Source: Cryobacterium inferilacus (GTDB taxonomy: Bacteria > Actinomycetota > Actinomycetes > Actinomycetales > Microbacteriaceae). Taken from it: DNA of 34,057 nt. The stretch's first letter is position 1, and each line of letters begins with the position of its first letter. Of the stretch, positions 24,693-31,498 are shown piece by piece. Made by a program: the position numbers and the translations under genes. The notes beneath the pieces are model-generated. The model worked only from the letters and a program-made list of their open reading frames with translations. It was not told the origin of the DNA and did not search any database. The DNA is taken from contig NZ_JAIEUL010000028.1 of assembly GCF_019599185.1 (NCBI RefSeq), positions 1 to 34,057 on the forward strand, read 5' to 3'.

Positions 24693-25016
24693 ATGACCGG
24701 CAAGCCCACTCCAGCCCGGCGCACTCCGGCCGCTCCCGCCCCGGCCAGGGTGCCGCGTGTTCCCGCCGACAAGCTAGCCCTGTGGGCAATGATCGTCGGG
24801 GTCGTCGCGTTCCTCGGCGGCTGGCTGCCCGTTCTCGGACTGATCCTCGGCGTGCCCGGCGTGGTCCTCGGGCTCCTGGCCAAGCGGCGCTCGAACCGGC
24901 CCGAACTGGGGCTGACCGGCCTGATCCTCTCGATCATGGCCGTACTGACCAACATTGTGATCGACGTGATCGTGATCGTCCTGATCGTGACCCAGGCCAA
25001 CAGCCTGCCCGGATAG
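24693..25016 (+). CDS. DUF4190 small membrane protein
   Basis: A 107-residue protein. A Pro/Ala/Arg-rich cytoplasmic N-terminus (about 1-28) is followed by two hydrophobic segments (about 30-60 and 70-105) joined by LLAKRRSNRPELGLTG, the layout of the DUF4190 domain (LALWAMIVGVVAFLGG start, GLILS centre). Function unknown. The ATG is chosen because AGGAG lies 6 nt upstream; the longer open frame would run through the repeat. It is bracketed by family B repeats 95 nt before and 34 nt after, and stands alone between the nitrogen cassette and menF. Confidence 0.8.
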   Translation: MTGKPTPARRTPAAPAPARVPRVPADKLALWAMIVGVVAFLGGWLPVLGLILGVPGVVLGLLAKRRSNRPELGLTGLILSIMAVLTNIVIDVIVIVLIVTQANSLPG

Positions 25017-25050
25017 CCGCCCCGTCGCCCGGCCGCGCGCACGCATCCGC

Positions 25051-25119
25051 CAACTGTTGCCCAGACGGACAAGTGCGCCCGGCGTGCCGGACGCAGTCGT
25101 CCGGAGCGGGCACAGTTTG
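25051..25119. repeat. Palindromic repeat family B, copy 3 (degenerate)
   Basis: The same outer CAACTGTTG and the same internal stem positions (25066-25082 with 25087-25103), but the stem has three mismatches, the loop is CGTG and the right outer arm is CACAGTTTG. It lies between convergent DUF4190 and menF, ending 11 nt from the menF stop. Confidence 0.75.
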
Positions 25120-25129
25120 AGACCGTGGG

Positions 25130-26362
25130 TTAGGCGAACGCCTCGACGATGGGGCGGAACTTCATCTTCGTCTCGGCCAGTTCCCGGTCGGGATCGGAGT
25201 CCAGCACGATGCCGCAGCCGGCGTACGCGGTGACGTCGCCCGTGGGGGAGACCTGCGCGCAGCGGAGCGCAATGGCCCACTCTCCGTCCCCGTCCGCGCC
25301 CACCCAGCCCACCGGCCCGGCGTAGCGACCGCGGTCGAATGGTTCCAGCTCGCGGATGAGCGCGAGCGCGTCCTGCGTGGGCGTGCCGGCCACCGCCGCG
25401 GTCGGGTGCATCGCCGCGATGAGGTCGAGCGAGGTGGACCCGTCGCTCAGGGTGCCCTCGAGGTCGGTGGCCAGGTGCCACAGGTTCGGCAGCTTCACCG
25501 TGAACGGGATCTCACTGGTGGTGAGCACCGAGGTGTGAGGGCGGAGCGCCGCCAGCACGCTCTGCACGGCGAACTCGTGCTCGTCACCGTCTTTGCTCGA
25601 GGTGGCCAGGGCGAGCGCCGCTTCGAGGTCGGCTGCCGCATCCGCCCCGCGGGAGATGGTGCCGGCGAGTACCCGGGCGTTGACCTCGTTGTGGTCGGCG
25701 CGAATGAGCGTCTCCGGGCTGGAACCGACGAGTCCGTCGACGGCGTAGGTCCAGCAATCGGAGTAGCCCAGAGCCAGTTCGCTCAACAGCCGGCGCAGGT
25801 CGCTCTCCGCGGGCAGCCGGCCGACGAGGTCGCGGGCCAGCACCACCTTGCTCAGGTCCTGAGCGCCGATCCGGGCCACGGCGGCGGACACGGCCTCCCG
25901 GTAGCCGGCCGGCTCGAGCGCTCCGGGCAGCAGCGAAATGCGGTACTCGTCGCCCAGCGGATGCAACGCCAGCGGGATCTCGGGGGCGGCCTGTCCGGTG
26001 GGCCAGACCCGGGTCACCCAGCACTGGCCGTCCTCGCGGCCCACGATCAGCTCTGGCACGATCAGCACGCTGGTCTGGCTGGAGGAGTCGTCGAAGGCGA
26101 ACGTGCCGAAGGCCAACAGGCCGGTACCCGTGCGTTGTAGCGGGTCGGTCACGGTGGCGGCCGCGACGACCTCGCGCCACGCGCTCGCGGCATCCGTCAT
26201 GCGGGTGGGCCCGGAGAACTCAAGGCGGAGCGCCGTGCCGATGCCGGCGAGGCCCTGGTTGCGGCGCATCCAGAGCAGCGGCTTGCGCGCATCGAGCAGC
26301 AGGATCAGTTGGCGAATGTCGGCAATCGGGGAGGTTTCAACCGTTAGAGCAGGCGCATTCAC
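25130..26362 (-). CDS. menF: Isochorismate synthase MenF
   Basis: Converts chorismate to isochorismate, the entry step of menaquinone synthesis (a siderophore-type isochorismate synthase is the alternative, less likely beside menG). It has 410 residues. Chorismate-enzyme motifs are in order: the catalytic lysine in LSKVVLARDL (Lys172), GSSPETLI, LAGTISRG, SSKDGDEHEFAV, LWHLATDLEG, HPTAAVAGTP, and AGCGIVLDSDPDRELAETKMK with metal-binding acids near the C-terminus. It starts with GTG; TAGGGT lies 6 nt upstream, and no Shine-Dalgarno is visible. It is divergent from menG across 66 bp, so both ends of the pathway may share a control region. Confidence 0.95.
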   Translation of the reverse strand: MNAPALTVETSPIADIRQLILLLDARKPLLWMRRNQGLAGIGTALRLEFSGPTRMTDAASAWREVVAAATVTDPLQRTGTGLLAFGTFAFDDSSSQTSVLIVPELIVGREDGQCWVTRVWPTGQAAPEIPLALHPLGDEYRISLLPGALEPAGYREAVSAAVARIGAQDLSKVVLARDLVGRLPAESDLRRLLSELALGYSDCWTYAVDGLVGSSPETLIRADHNEVNARVLAGTISRGADAAADLEAALALATSSKDGDEHEFAVQSVLAALRPHTSVLTTSEIPFTVKLPNLWHLATDLEGTLSDGSTSLDLIAAMHPTAAVAGTPTQDALALIRELEPFDRGRYAGPVGWVGADGDGEWAIALRCAQVSPTGDVTAYAGCGIVLDSDPDRELAETKMKFRPIVEAFA

Positions 26363-26368
26363 TCGTCT

Positions 26369-26374
26369 ACCCTA
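26369..26374 (-). promoter_or_regulatory. Putative leaderless -10 element of menF
   Basis: TAGGGT on the minus strand is followed by 6 nt (AGACGA) and the GTG start. It lies in the 66-bp gap shared with menG. Confidence 0.5.
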
Positions 26375-26416
26375 CGCCCGCGCCCACGGATACCCGGCCC
26401 CGCGCCCTGCGCAATC

Positions 26417-26422
26417 TAGACT
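26417..26422 (+). promoter_or_regulatory. Putative leaderless -10 element of menG
   Basis: TAGACT is followed by 6 nt (GGACCG) and the GTG start of menG. No Shine-Dalgarno fits in the spacer. No convincing -35 is seen 16-18 bp upstream. Confidence 0.5.
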
Positions 26423-26428
26423 GGACCG

Positions 26429-27154
26429 GTGAGTAGAGCAGATCTTAATAAGCAGCCGGCACAGGTCGCAGCCATGTTCGATCTGGTCTCGACGCATTAC
26501 GACCGCACCAACGCGCTGCTGTCCGTGGGCAACGCGTCCCTGTGGCGCATCGCGACGACCCGTGCCGTCAACCCGCAGCCGGGCGAGCGCATCCTCGACA
26601 TCGCGGCAGGCACCGGCACCTCCAGCGTGGCGCTGGCGCACACCGGCGCACACGTCGTGGCCGCCGATTTCTCCGAGGGCATGATCAAGGTGGGCCGCGA
26701 ACGGCACGCAGATAACCCCAACGTCGAGTTCGTGCAGGCGGATGCCACAGCGCTGCCGTTCGCGGACGGCGAGTTCGACGCCGTCACCATCTCCTTCGGC
26801 CTGCGCAACGTCGTAGAGCCCAAGAAGGCCATCGCCGAGTTCTACCGGGTGACCAAGCCAGGCGGCCGCGTGGTCATCTGCGAGTTCTCCACCCCGCCGT
26901 TCACGCCCATCCGGGTGGGCTACTTCGCCTACCTCAACCACGTGATGCCGCGCATCGTCAAGCTTGCCTCCTCCAACGCCGAGGCGTACGACTACCTGGG
27001 CGAGTCCATCGCCGCGTGGCCGAACCAGCCCACCCTCAGCGCCTGGCTGCGCGACGCCGGCTACGACGCCGTGGCCTACCGCAACCTCAGTCTCGGTATC
27101 GTGGCTCTGCACCGCGGAATCAAGACCGCGCATGCCCCAGAAACAACCTCCTGA
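26429..27154 (+). CDS. menG: Demethylmenaquinone methyltransferase MenG (UbiE family)
   Basis: An SAM-dependent methyltransferase for the last step of menaquinone synthesis. It has 241 residues. The UbiE family opening VAAMFDLVSTHYDRTNALLS leads to SAM motif I, LDIAAGTGT (56-64), then the family signature around DGEFDAVTISFGLRNV and the KPGGRVVICEFS segment. It starts with GTG 6 nt after a TAGACT hexamer. The polyprenyl synthase gene starts 31 nt after its stop, behind its own putative -10, so it may be both co-transcribed and independently expressed. Confidence 0.95.
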   Translation: MSRADLNKQPAQVAAMFDLVSTHYDRTNALLSVGNASLWRIATTRAVNPQPGERILDIAAGTGTSSVALAHTGAHVVAADFSEGMIKVGRERHADNPNVEFVQADATALPFADGEFDAVTISFGLRNVVEPKKAIAEFYRVTKPGGRVVICEFSTPPFTPIRVGYFAYLNHVMPRIVKLASSNAEAYDYLGESIAAWPNQPTLSAWLRDAGYDAVAYRNLSLGIVALHRGIKTAHAPETTS

Positions 27155-27173
27155 AACTCCCAGATCCGATCGT

Positions 27174-27179
27174 TAGGCT
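27174..27179 (+). promoter_or_regulatory. Putative leaderless -10 element of the polyprenyl synthase gene
   Basis: TAGGCT is followed by 6 nt (GACAGA) and the GTG at 27186. CTGAAA 17 bp upstream (27151-27156) matches four of six -35 consensus bases, the best -35 candidate of this group. Confidence 0.5.
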
Positions 27180-27185
27180 GACAGA

Positions 27186-28256
27186 GTGAAATTGACCGCC
27201 CCCGTGGCCCGCCGGAGCCCGTCGGTAACGTCGCAGCTGGGCCTGAGCGATCGCATCTTCTCCACCTCCGCCGACCGCGGTCTGGCCGCCAGCATCGACA
27301 CCGGCCTGGACAAGGTGACGTCGACCCTGTTGGGAGAACTCGTCTTCGCCGACGAGATCGCCTCGGTGACCAGCCGGTACCTGCTCGACGCCGGCGGCAA
27401 GCGGGTGCGCCCGATGCTCGCCCTGCTCACCTCGCACCTCGGCGACGGCACCATTCCCGACGTCATCCGCGCCGCCGCAGCGATCGAGATCACGCACCTT
27501 GCCTCGCTGTACCACGACGACGTCATGGACGACGCCGAGAAGCGCCGCGGCGTGCCCAGCGCCCAGGTGGTCTGGGGCAACTCGATCGCCATCCTCGCCG
27601 GCGACCTGCTCTTCTCCCGCGCCAACCAGCTGATGGGCCGGCTCGGCGAACGCGCCGTGCGCCTGCAGGGCGACACCTTCGAGCGCCTGGTCCTCGGCCA
27701 GCTGCACGAGACCGTCGGACCCAAGGACGGCGAAGACCCGATCGAGCACTACATCCAGGTGCTCGCCGACAAGACCGGTTCCCTGATCGCCGCCGCCGCA
27801 CAGGCCGGCATCATCTTCTCCAACGCGCCAGCGGAGTTCGAGGAACCCGTGGTGCAGTTCGGCGAGCGGATCGGTGTCGCGTTCCAGCTCATCGACGACG
27901 TGCTCGACCTCTCGCCGCAGCCCCAGGAGACCGGCAAGGTGCCTGGCACCGACCTGCGCGCCGGCGTCGCCACCCTGCCGCTTCTGCGCCTGCGCGAGCG
28001 TGCGGCAACGGATGCGCGTGCCGCCGACCTCGCCGCCCGCCTCGAGGCCGATGTGATGAGCAGCGCCGGCGTGGCGACCGCGGCCGCCGATGACGCCATC
28101 ACGGCGCTCCGCGAGCACGATGTGACCACCCAGACCCTCGCGGAGGCCCATGGTTGGGCCCGTGATGCCGTTGCCGCCCTTGCGCCGTTGCCGGACGGCT
28201 CGGTCAAGAAGGCGCTCACCCGCTTCGCCGAGACCATCGTCGAGCGATCCAGCTAG
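27186..28256 (+). CDS. Long-chain polyprenyl diphosphate synthase
   Basis: A trans-isoprenyl diphosphate synthase that probably makes the menaquinone side chain. It has 356 residues. The first aspartate-rich motif is DDVMD (111-115), preceded by HLASLYH; the small residue (Ala) five positions before the motif is consistent with long products. The second motif is DDVLD (237-241), and GGKRVRPML (70-78) binds isopentenyl diphosphate. The context, between menG and fprA and in the same cluster as menA, supports the side-chain role; the product length cannot be read. The fprA gene follows after 10 nt. Confidence 0.93.
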   Translation: MKLTAPVARRSPSVTSQLGLSDRIFSTSADRGLAASIDTGLDKVTSTLLGELVFADEIASVTSRYLLDAGGKRVRPMLALLTSHLGDGTIPDVIRAAAAIEITHLASLYHDDVMDDAEKRRGVPSAQVVWGNSIAILAGDLLFSRANQLMGRLGERAVRLQGDTFERLVLGQLHETVGPKDGEDPIEHYIQVLADKTGSLIAAAAQAGIIFSNAPAEFEEPVVQFGERIGVAFQLIDDVLDLSPQPQETGKVPGTDLRAGVATLPLLRLRERAATDARAADLAARLEADVMSSAGVATAAADDAITALREHDVTTQTLAEAHGWARDAVAALAPLPDGSVKKALTRFAETIVERSS

Positions 28257-28266
28257 AAAGGCTTCC

Positions 28267-29664
28267 ATGACCAAGTTGCGATTGGCCATCGTCGGTGCGG
28301 GCCCCGCCGGCATCTACGCCGCAGACATCCTCCTCAAGGCCGAACGGAACTTCGAGGTGTCGATCGACCTGTTCGACCACCTCCCGGCCCCGTACGGACT
28401 CGTGCGTTACGGAGTGGCCCCAGACCACCCGCGTATCAAGGGCATCATCAACGCGCTGCGGGACGTGCTCGACCGCGGCGACATTCGCCTGTTCGGCAAC
28501 GTGCGCTTCGGTACCGACATCACTCTCGACGACCTCAAGAAGCACTACAACGCGGTCATCTTCGCCACCGGCGCTGTGCACGACGCCGACCTGGCCATCC
28601 CCGGCATCGAACTGGAGGGCTCGTACGGCGCCGCCCGGTTCGTGAGCTGGTTCGACGGCCACCCCGACGTGCCGCGCACCTGGCCGCTGACGGCCACCTC
28701 CGTCGCCGTGATCGGCAACGGCAACGTCGCCCTCGACGTCTCCCGGATGCTCGCCAAGCACGCAGACGACCTGCTGCCCACCGAGATCCCGGCCAATGTG
28801 TACGAGGGCCTCAAGGCCTCCCCGGTGACGGATGTGCATGTGTTCGGTCGCCGCGGACCCACCTCGGTGAAGTTCACCCCGCTCGAGCTGCGCGAACTCG
28901 GCGAGCTCAACGACGTGGACATCATCGTGCACGACGAGGACTTCGACTACGACGACGCCGCCCGCGCCGCGGTGGCCAGCAACAAGCAGGTCTTCGTGAT
29001 CGACAAGGTGCTCAACCAGTGGCGGAAGCGCGAGACCGGAACGGCCTCCCGCCGCCTGCACCTGCACTTCTTCGCCCGCCCGGTGGAGGTCACCGACGAC
29101 GGTAACGGCCACGTCGGCGGCTTCAAGTACGAGCGCACCGCACCGGATGGCCACGGCGGCGTGGTGGGAACCGGCGAGATCCGCGAGGTGCCCATCCAGG
29201 CCATCTACCGGGCCGTCGGCTACTACGGCTCCCCGCTGCCCGGCATCCCGTTCGACAAGAAGCGCGGTGTGATCCCCAACCGCGAGGGGCAGGTGCTCTG
29301 GAAGGGCGAGCCCGGCTTCGAGTCCAGCACCGCCAGCCAGCAGATGTACGGCGTCTACGCCACCGGCTGGATCAAGCGCGGACCGGTGGGCCTGATCGGG
29401 CACACCAAGTCCGACGCGATGGAGACCGTGCGGCACCTGATCAACGATGTGGGCAACTGGTGGCGGCCCGAGTCGCCCGCCGAGGACAGCGTTCTCGAGC
29501 TGCTGGAGAGCCGTGGTGTGGCCTACACCAACCTCGACGGCTGGCACCGGCTGGATGCCCATGAGCTTGCTCTGGGTGCCGAGCAGGGCCGGGTTCGTGT
29601 CAAGGTCGTGCCGAGGCGTGACATGGTGGAGATCTCCCGCGCCCAGGTGCCCGTAGAGCTCTAG
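28267..29664 (+). CDS. fprA: FprA-type ferredoxin/adrenodoxin-like NADP reductase
   Basis: An FAD-dependent reductase moving electrons between NADPH and ferredoxin. It has 465 residues. The FAD-binding Rossmann motif GAGPAG (10-15) opens the protein; LPAPYGLVRYGVAPDHP (39-55) is the hallmark of the adrenodoxin reductase-like group; the NADP site has VIGNGNVALD (148-157); and a second FAD segment lies at YATGWIKRGPVGLIGHTK near the C-terminus. ATG at 28267 has GAAAGG about 7 nt upstream, a normal leadered start, 10 nt after the polyprenyl synthase stop. It may supply electrons to redox enzymes outside the window; a direct role in menaquinone synthesis is not implied. Confidence 0.93.
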   Translation: MTKLRLAIVGAGPAGIYAADILLKAERNFEVSIDLFDHLPAPYGLVRYGVAPDHPRIKGIINALRDVLDRGDIRLFGNVRFGTDITLDDLKKHYNAVIFATGAVHDADLAIPGIELEGSYGAARFVSWFDGHPDVPRTWPLTATSVAVIGNGNVALDVSRMLAKHADDLLPTEIPANVYEGLKASPVTDVHVFGRRGPTSVKFTPLELRELGELNDVDIIVHDEDFDYDDAARAAVASNKQVFVIDKVLNQWRKRETGTASRRLHLHFFARPVEVTDDGNGHVGGFKYERTAPDGHGGVVGTGEIREVPIQAIYRAVGYYGSPLPGIPFDKKRGVIPNREGQVLWKGEPGFESSTASQQMYGVYATGWIKRGPVGLIGHTKSDAMETVRHLINDVGNWWRPESPAEDSVLELLESRGVAYTNLDGWHRLDAHELALGAEQGRVRVKVVPRRDMVEISRAQVPVEL

Positions 29665-29673
29665 ACCCCCCTC

Positions 29674-29736
29674 TCGCGAACTGTGAGAAAAGCCCCAAAT
29701 CTCGCGAGATTCTGGGGCTTTACTCACAGTTCGCGA
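29674..29736. repeat. Palindromic repeat family A, copy 2 (63 nt)
   Basis: Perfect 14-nt outer arms TCGCGAACTGTGAG and CTCACAGTTCGCGA, an inner stem AAAGCCCC/GGGGCTTT, and the central palindrome CTCGCGAG, which resembles the outer tip. It follows fprA and ends 2 nt before the putative -10 of the hydrolase gene. Confidence 0.88.
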
Positions 29737-29738
29737 TC

Positions 29739-29744
29739 TAGGGT
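29739..29744 (+). promoter_or_regulatory. Putative leaderless -10 element of the hydrolase gene
   Basis: TAGGGT is followed by 6 nt (GGGGTC) and the ATG at 29751. Any -35 would have to lie inside repeat A copy 2. Confidence 0.45.
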
Positions 29745-29750
29745 GGGGTC

Positions 29751-30764
29751 ATGGGGGAGTCCGTGTGGCAGGAGGATCTGCTCGGTGGCGGCTTCCAGCA
29801 GTTGACGCTGCCGCTGGGCACCGACGGCGAAGGTGATGTCGTCGCCACACTCGTGCGCCACCGGCCACCGCTCGGCGACCTGGTGTCGCCGTTCGCTCCG
29901 GCGCGCGGCACCGATGTGCTCTACGTGCACGGATGGTCGGACTACTTCTTCCAGACCGGCCTGGCCGAGTATTGGCAGGCCGCCGGCGCTCGTTTCTACG
30001 CCCTCGACCTGCGCAAGTATGGGCGCAGCCTGCGGGACTACCAGACACCCGGCTACGTGGCTGACCTGGCGACCTACGACGCCGACATCGAAGCGGCACT
30101 GGCCGTGATGGGGCACGGTGCGGATGCCGACCGGCCGTCCCGGCGCCGCCTGCTGCTGATGGGGCATTCCACCGGCGGCCTCACCCTCAGCCTGTGGGCG
30201 GCCCGGCATTCCGGCCGCGCATCCGCTCTGGTGCTGAACAGTCCGTGGCTTGAGTTCCAGGCCGGCGGGGTGGGCCGCGCGTTCCTCGCGCCCCTCGTCC
30301 AGCTGGGTGCCCGCGTGCAGCCGCTGGGCACGCTTCCCCAGGTCGACTTGGGGTTCTACAGTCGGTCGGTTTCCCACGCACTCGGTGGCGAGTGGGACTA
30401 CGCGCCGCAGTGGCGCCCACAGCGCGGGTTCCCGGCGCATCAGGCCTGGCTGAACGCGGTGCTCGAGGGGCACGCCACCGTGGCCGCCGGCCTCGACATA
30501 GACGCCCCGGTGTTGGTGCTGCTCTCGAAGCGCTCGACCATCCTGCCGCGCTGGAGTGAGCAGATGCGATCCTCAGACAGCGTGCTGGTGGTGGACGAGA
30601 TCGCCCGCGCGGCGGTGCGACTGGGCTCCACCGTCACGATTTCGCGCATCGAGGGGGCCCTGCACGACGTGGTCCTCTCCGCAGAACCCGCCCGCAAGGC
30701 GGCCTACGCGTCCCTCACCCGCTGGCTTCGCGCATACGCCCCCTCAACATCCCGCGACCTGTGA
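29751..30764 (+). CDS. Alpha/beta hydrolase (serine hydrolase, lipase-like)
   Basis: A 337-residue serine hydrolase resembling the Hydrolase_4/monoacylglycerol lipase group. The oxyanion segment VHGWSDYFFQ lies at about 59-68, the nucleophile elbow GHSTGG contains Ser140, and the likely catalytic histidine is His305 in EGALHDV. There is no signal peptide, so it is probably cytoplasmic. The substrate is unknown. It could be considered for the missing MenH role, but its length and motifs fit a lipase/esterase better. The final codons (about SRDL and the TGA) lie inside repeat A copy 3, so part of the C-terminus is repeat-encoded. Confidence 0.85.
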   Translation: MGESVWQEDLLGGGFQQLTLPLGTDGEGDVVATLVRHRPPLGDLVSPFAPARGTDVLYVHGWSDYFFQTGLAEYWQAAGARFYALDLRKYGRSLRDYQTPGYVADLATYDADIEAALAVMGHGADADRPSRRRLLLMGHSTGGLTLSLWAARHSGRASALVLNSPWLEFQAGGVGRAFLAPLVQLGARVQPLGTLPQVDLGFYSRSVSHALGGEWDYAPQWRPQRGFPAHQAWLNAVLEGHATVAAGLDIDAPVLVLLSKRSTILPRWSEQMRSSDSVLVVDEIARAAVRLGSTVTISRIEGALHDVVLSAEPARKAAYASLTRWLRAYAPSTSRDL

Positions 30765-30815
30765 GAAAAGCCCCAAATCCCGCGGGATTCTGGGGCTTAG
30801 CTCACAGTTCGCGGG
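30751..30815. repeat. Palindromic repeat family A, copy 3 (65 nt)
   Basis: Outer arms CCCGCGACCTGTGAG and CTCACAGTTCGCGGG, inner stem AAGCCCC/GGGGCTT, and centre CCCGCGGG. It lies between the convergent hydrolase and yajQ genes and includes the hydrolase stop codon at 30762-30764. Confidence 0.88.
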
Positions 30816-30822
30816 AGTGGGG

Positions 30823-31311
30823 TTAGCGGAAGTTGACGAACTGGAGGGCCACGTCGAGGTCCTTGCCCTTGAGCAGGGCCATGGTGGACTGCAGGTCGTC
30901 GCGGCTCTTGGAGGAGACGCGGAGTTCGTCACCCTGGATCTGGCTCTTGACGCCCTTGGGTCCCTCGTCGCGGATGATCTTGTTGATCTTCTTCGCATTC
31001 TCCTGGTCGATGCCGGCCTTCATGCTGGCTTCGATGCGGTATTCCTTGCCCGAGGGGTACGGGTCGCCGGCGTCGAGGCTGCGCAGCGAAATGCCCCGCT
31101 TGATCAGCTTGGACTCGAACACCTCGAGGATCGCCTTGACGCGCTCCTCGGTGTTCGCCTTCATCATCACCTTCTCGCCGCTCATCTCGATGGATGCGCC
31201 GACGTTCTTGAAGTCGTAGCGCTGAGCCACCTCTTTGTGAGCCTGGTTGAGCGCGTTGTCGATCTCCATGGGGTCGACCTTGCTGACGATGTCGAACGTT
31301 GAATCTGCCAC
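30823..31311 (-). CDS. yajQ: YajQ family nucleotide-binding protein (DUF520)
   Basis: A 162-residue conserved cytoplasmic protein of the YajQ family, reported in other bacteria to bind nucleic acid, GTP or cyclic di-GMP. The family hallmarks are the start [12 protein letters not shown], the segment [13 protein letters not shown], and the C-terminal [17 protein letters not shown]. Its length is normal. The start is GTG with GGAG about 9 nt upstream, so it is leadered. It lies alone between repeat A copy 3 and a 187-bp gap (31312-31498) that holds no gene or tRNA and probably contains its promoter. Confidence 0.93.
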   Translation of the reverse strand: MADSTFDIVSKVDPMEIDNALNQAHKEVAQRYDFKNVGASIEMSGEKVMMKANTEERVKAILEVFESKLIKRGISLRSLDAGDPYPSGKEYRIEASMKAGIDQENAKKINKIIRDEGPKGVKSQIQGDELRVSSKSRDDLQSTMALLKGKDLDVALQFVNFR

Positions 31312-31498
31312 TTCTTCACTCCATCTGTATTTGAGTTCACACCCGGCCCGGATGCTGTCCAGATCTGACCGTCTGCTCGATGAGGCGGCCGTAACCCTGG
31401 CCAGGTCGAGGACCGGATCGCCCCCAATCGGGGTGGGCGTCGAACGGGTGCGACACCTTCGAGTCTATGACCGATCTCTGTGGCGCCGATCTGAGCGG

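Noticed and set aside
24531..25119. Family B repeats as a CRISPR array or as insertion-sequence ends around DUF4190
   Set aside because: There are only two copies 520 bp apart with a gene between them, no regular spacers, no transposase, and each copy is itself a palindrome rather than one end of an element.
29751..30764. Hydrolase as MenH
   Set aside because: 337 residues and HGWSDYFFQ/GHSTGG motifs fit a lipase-type hydrolase better, and it is separated from the men genes by fprA and a repeat.
31312..31498. tRNA gene upstream of yajQ (CTTCGAGTC and GTTCGACGC T-loop-like words)
   Set aside because: No acceptor stem or anticodon arm could be folded on either strand around these words.
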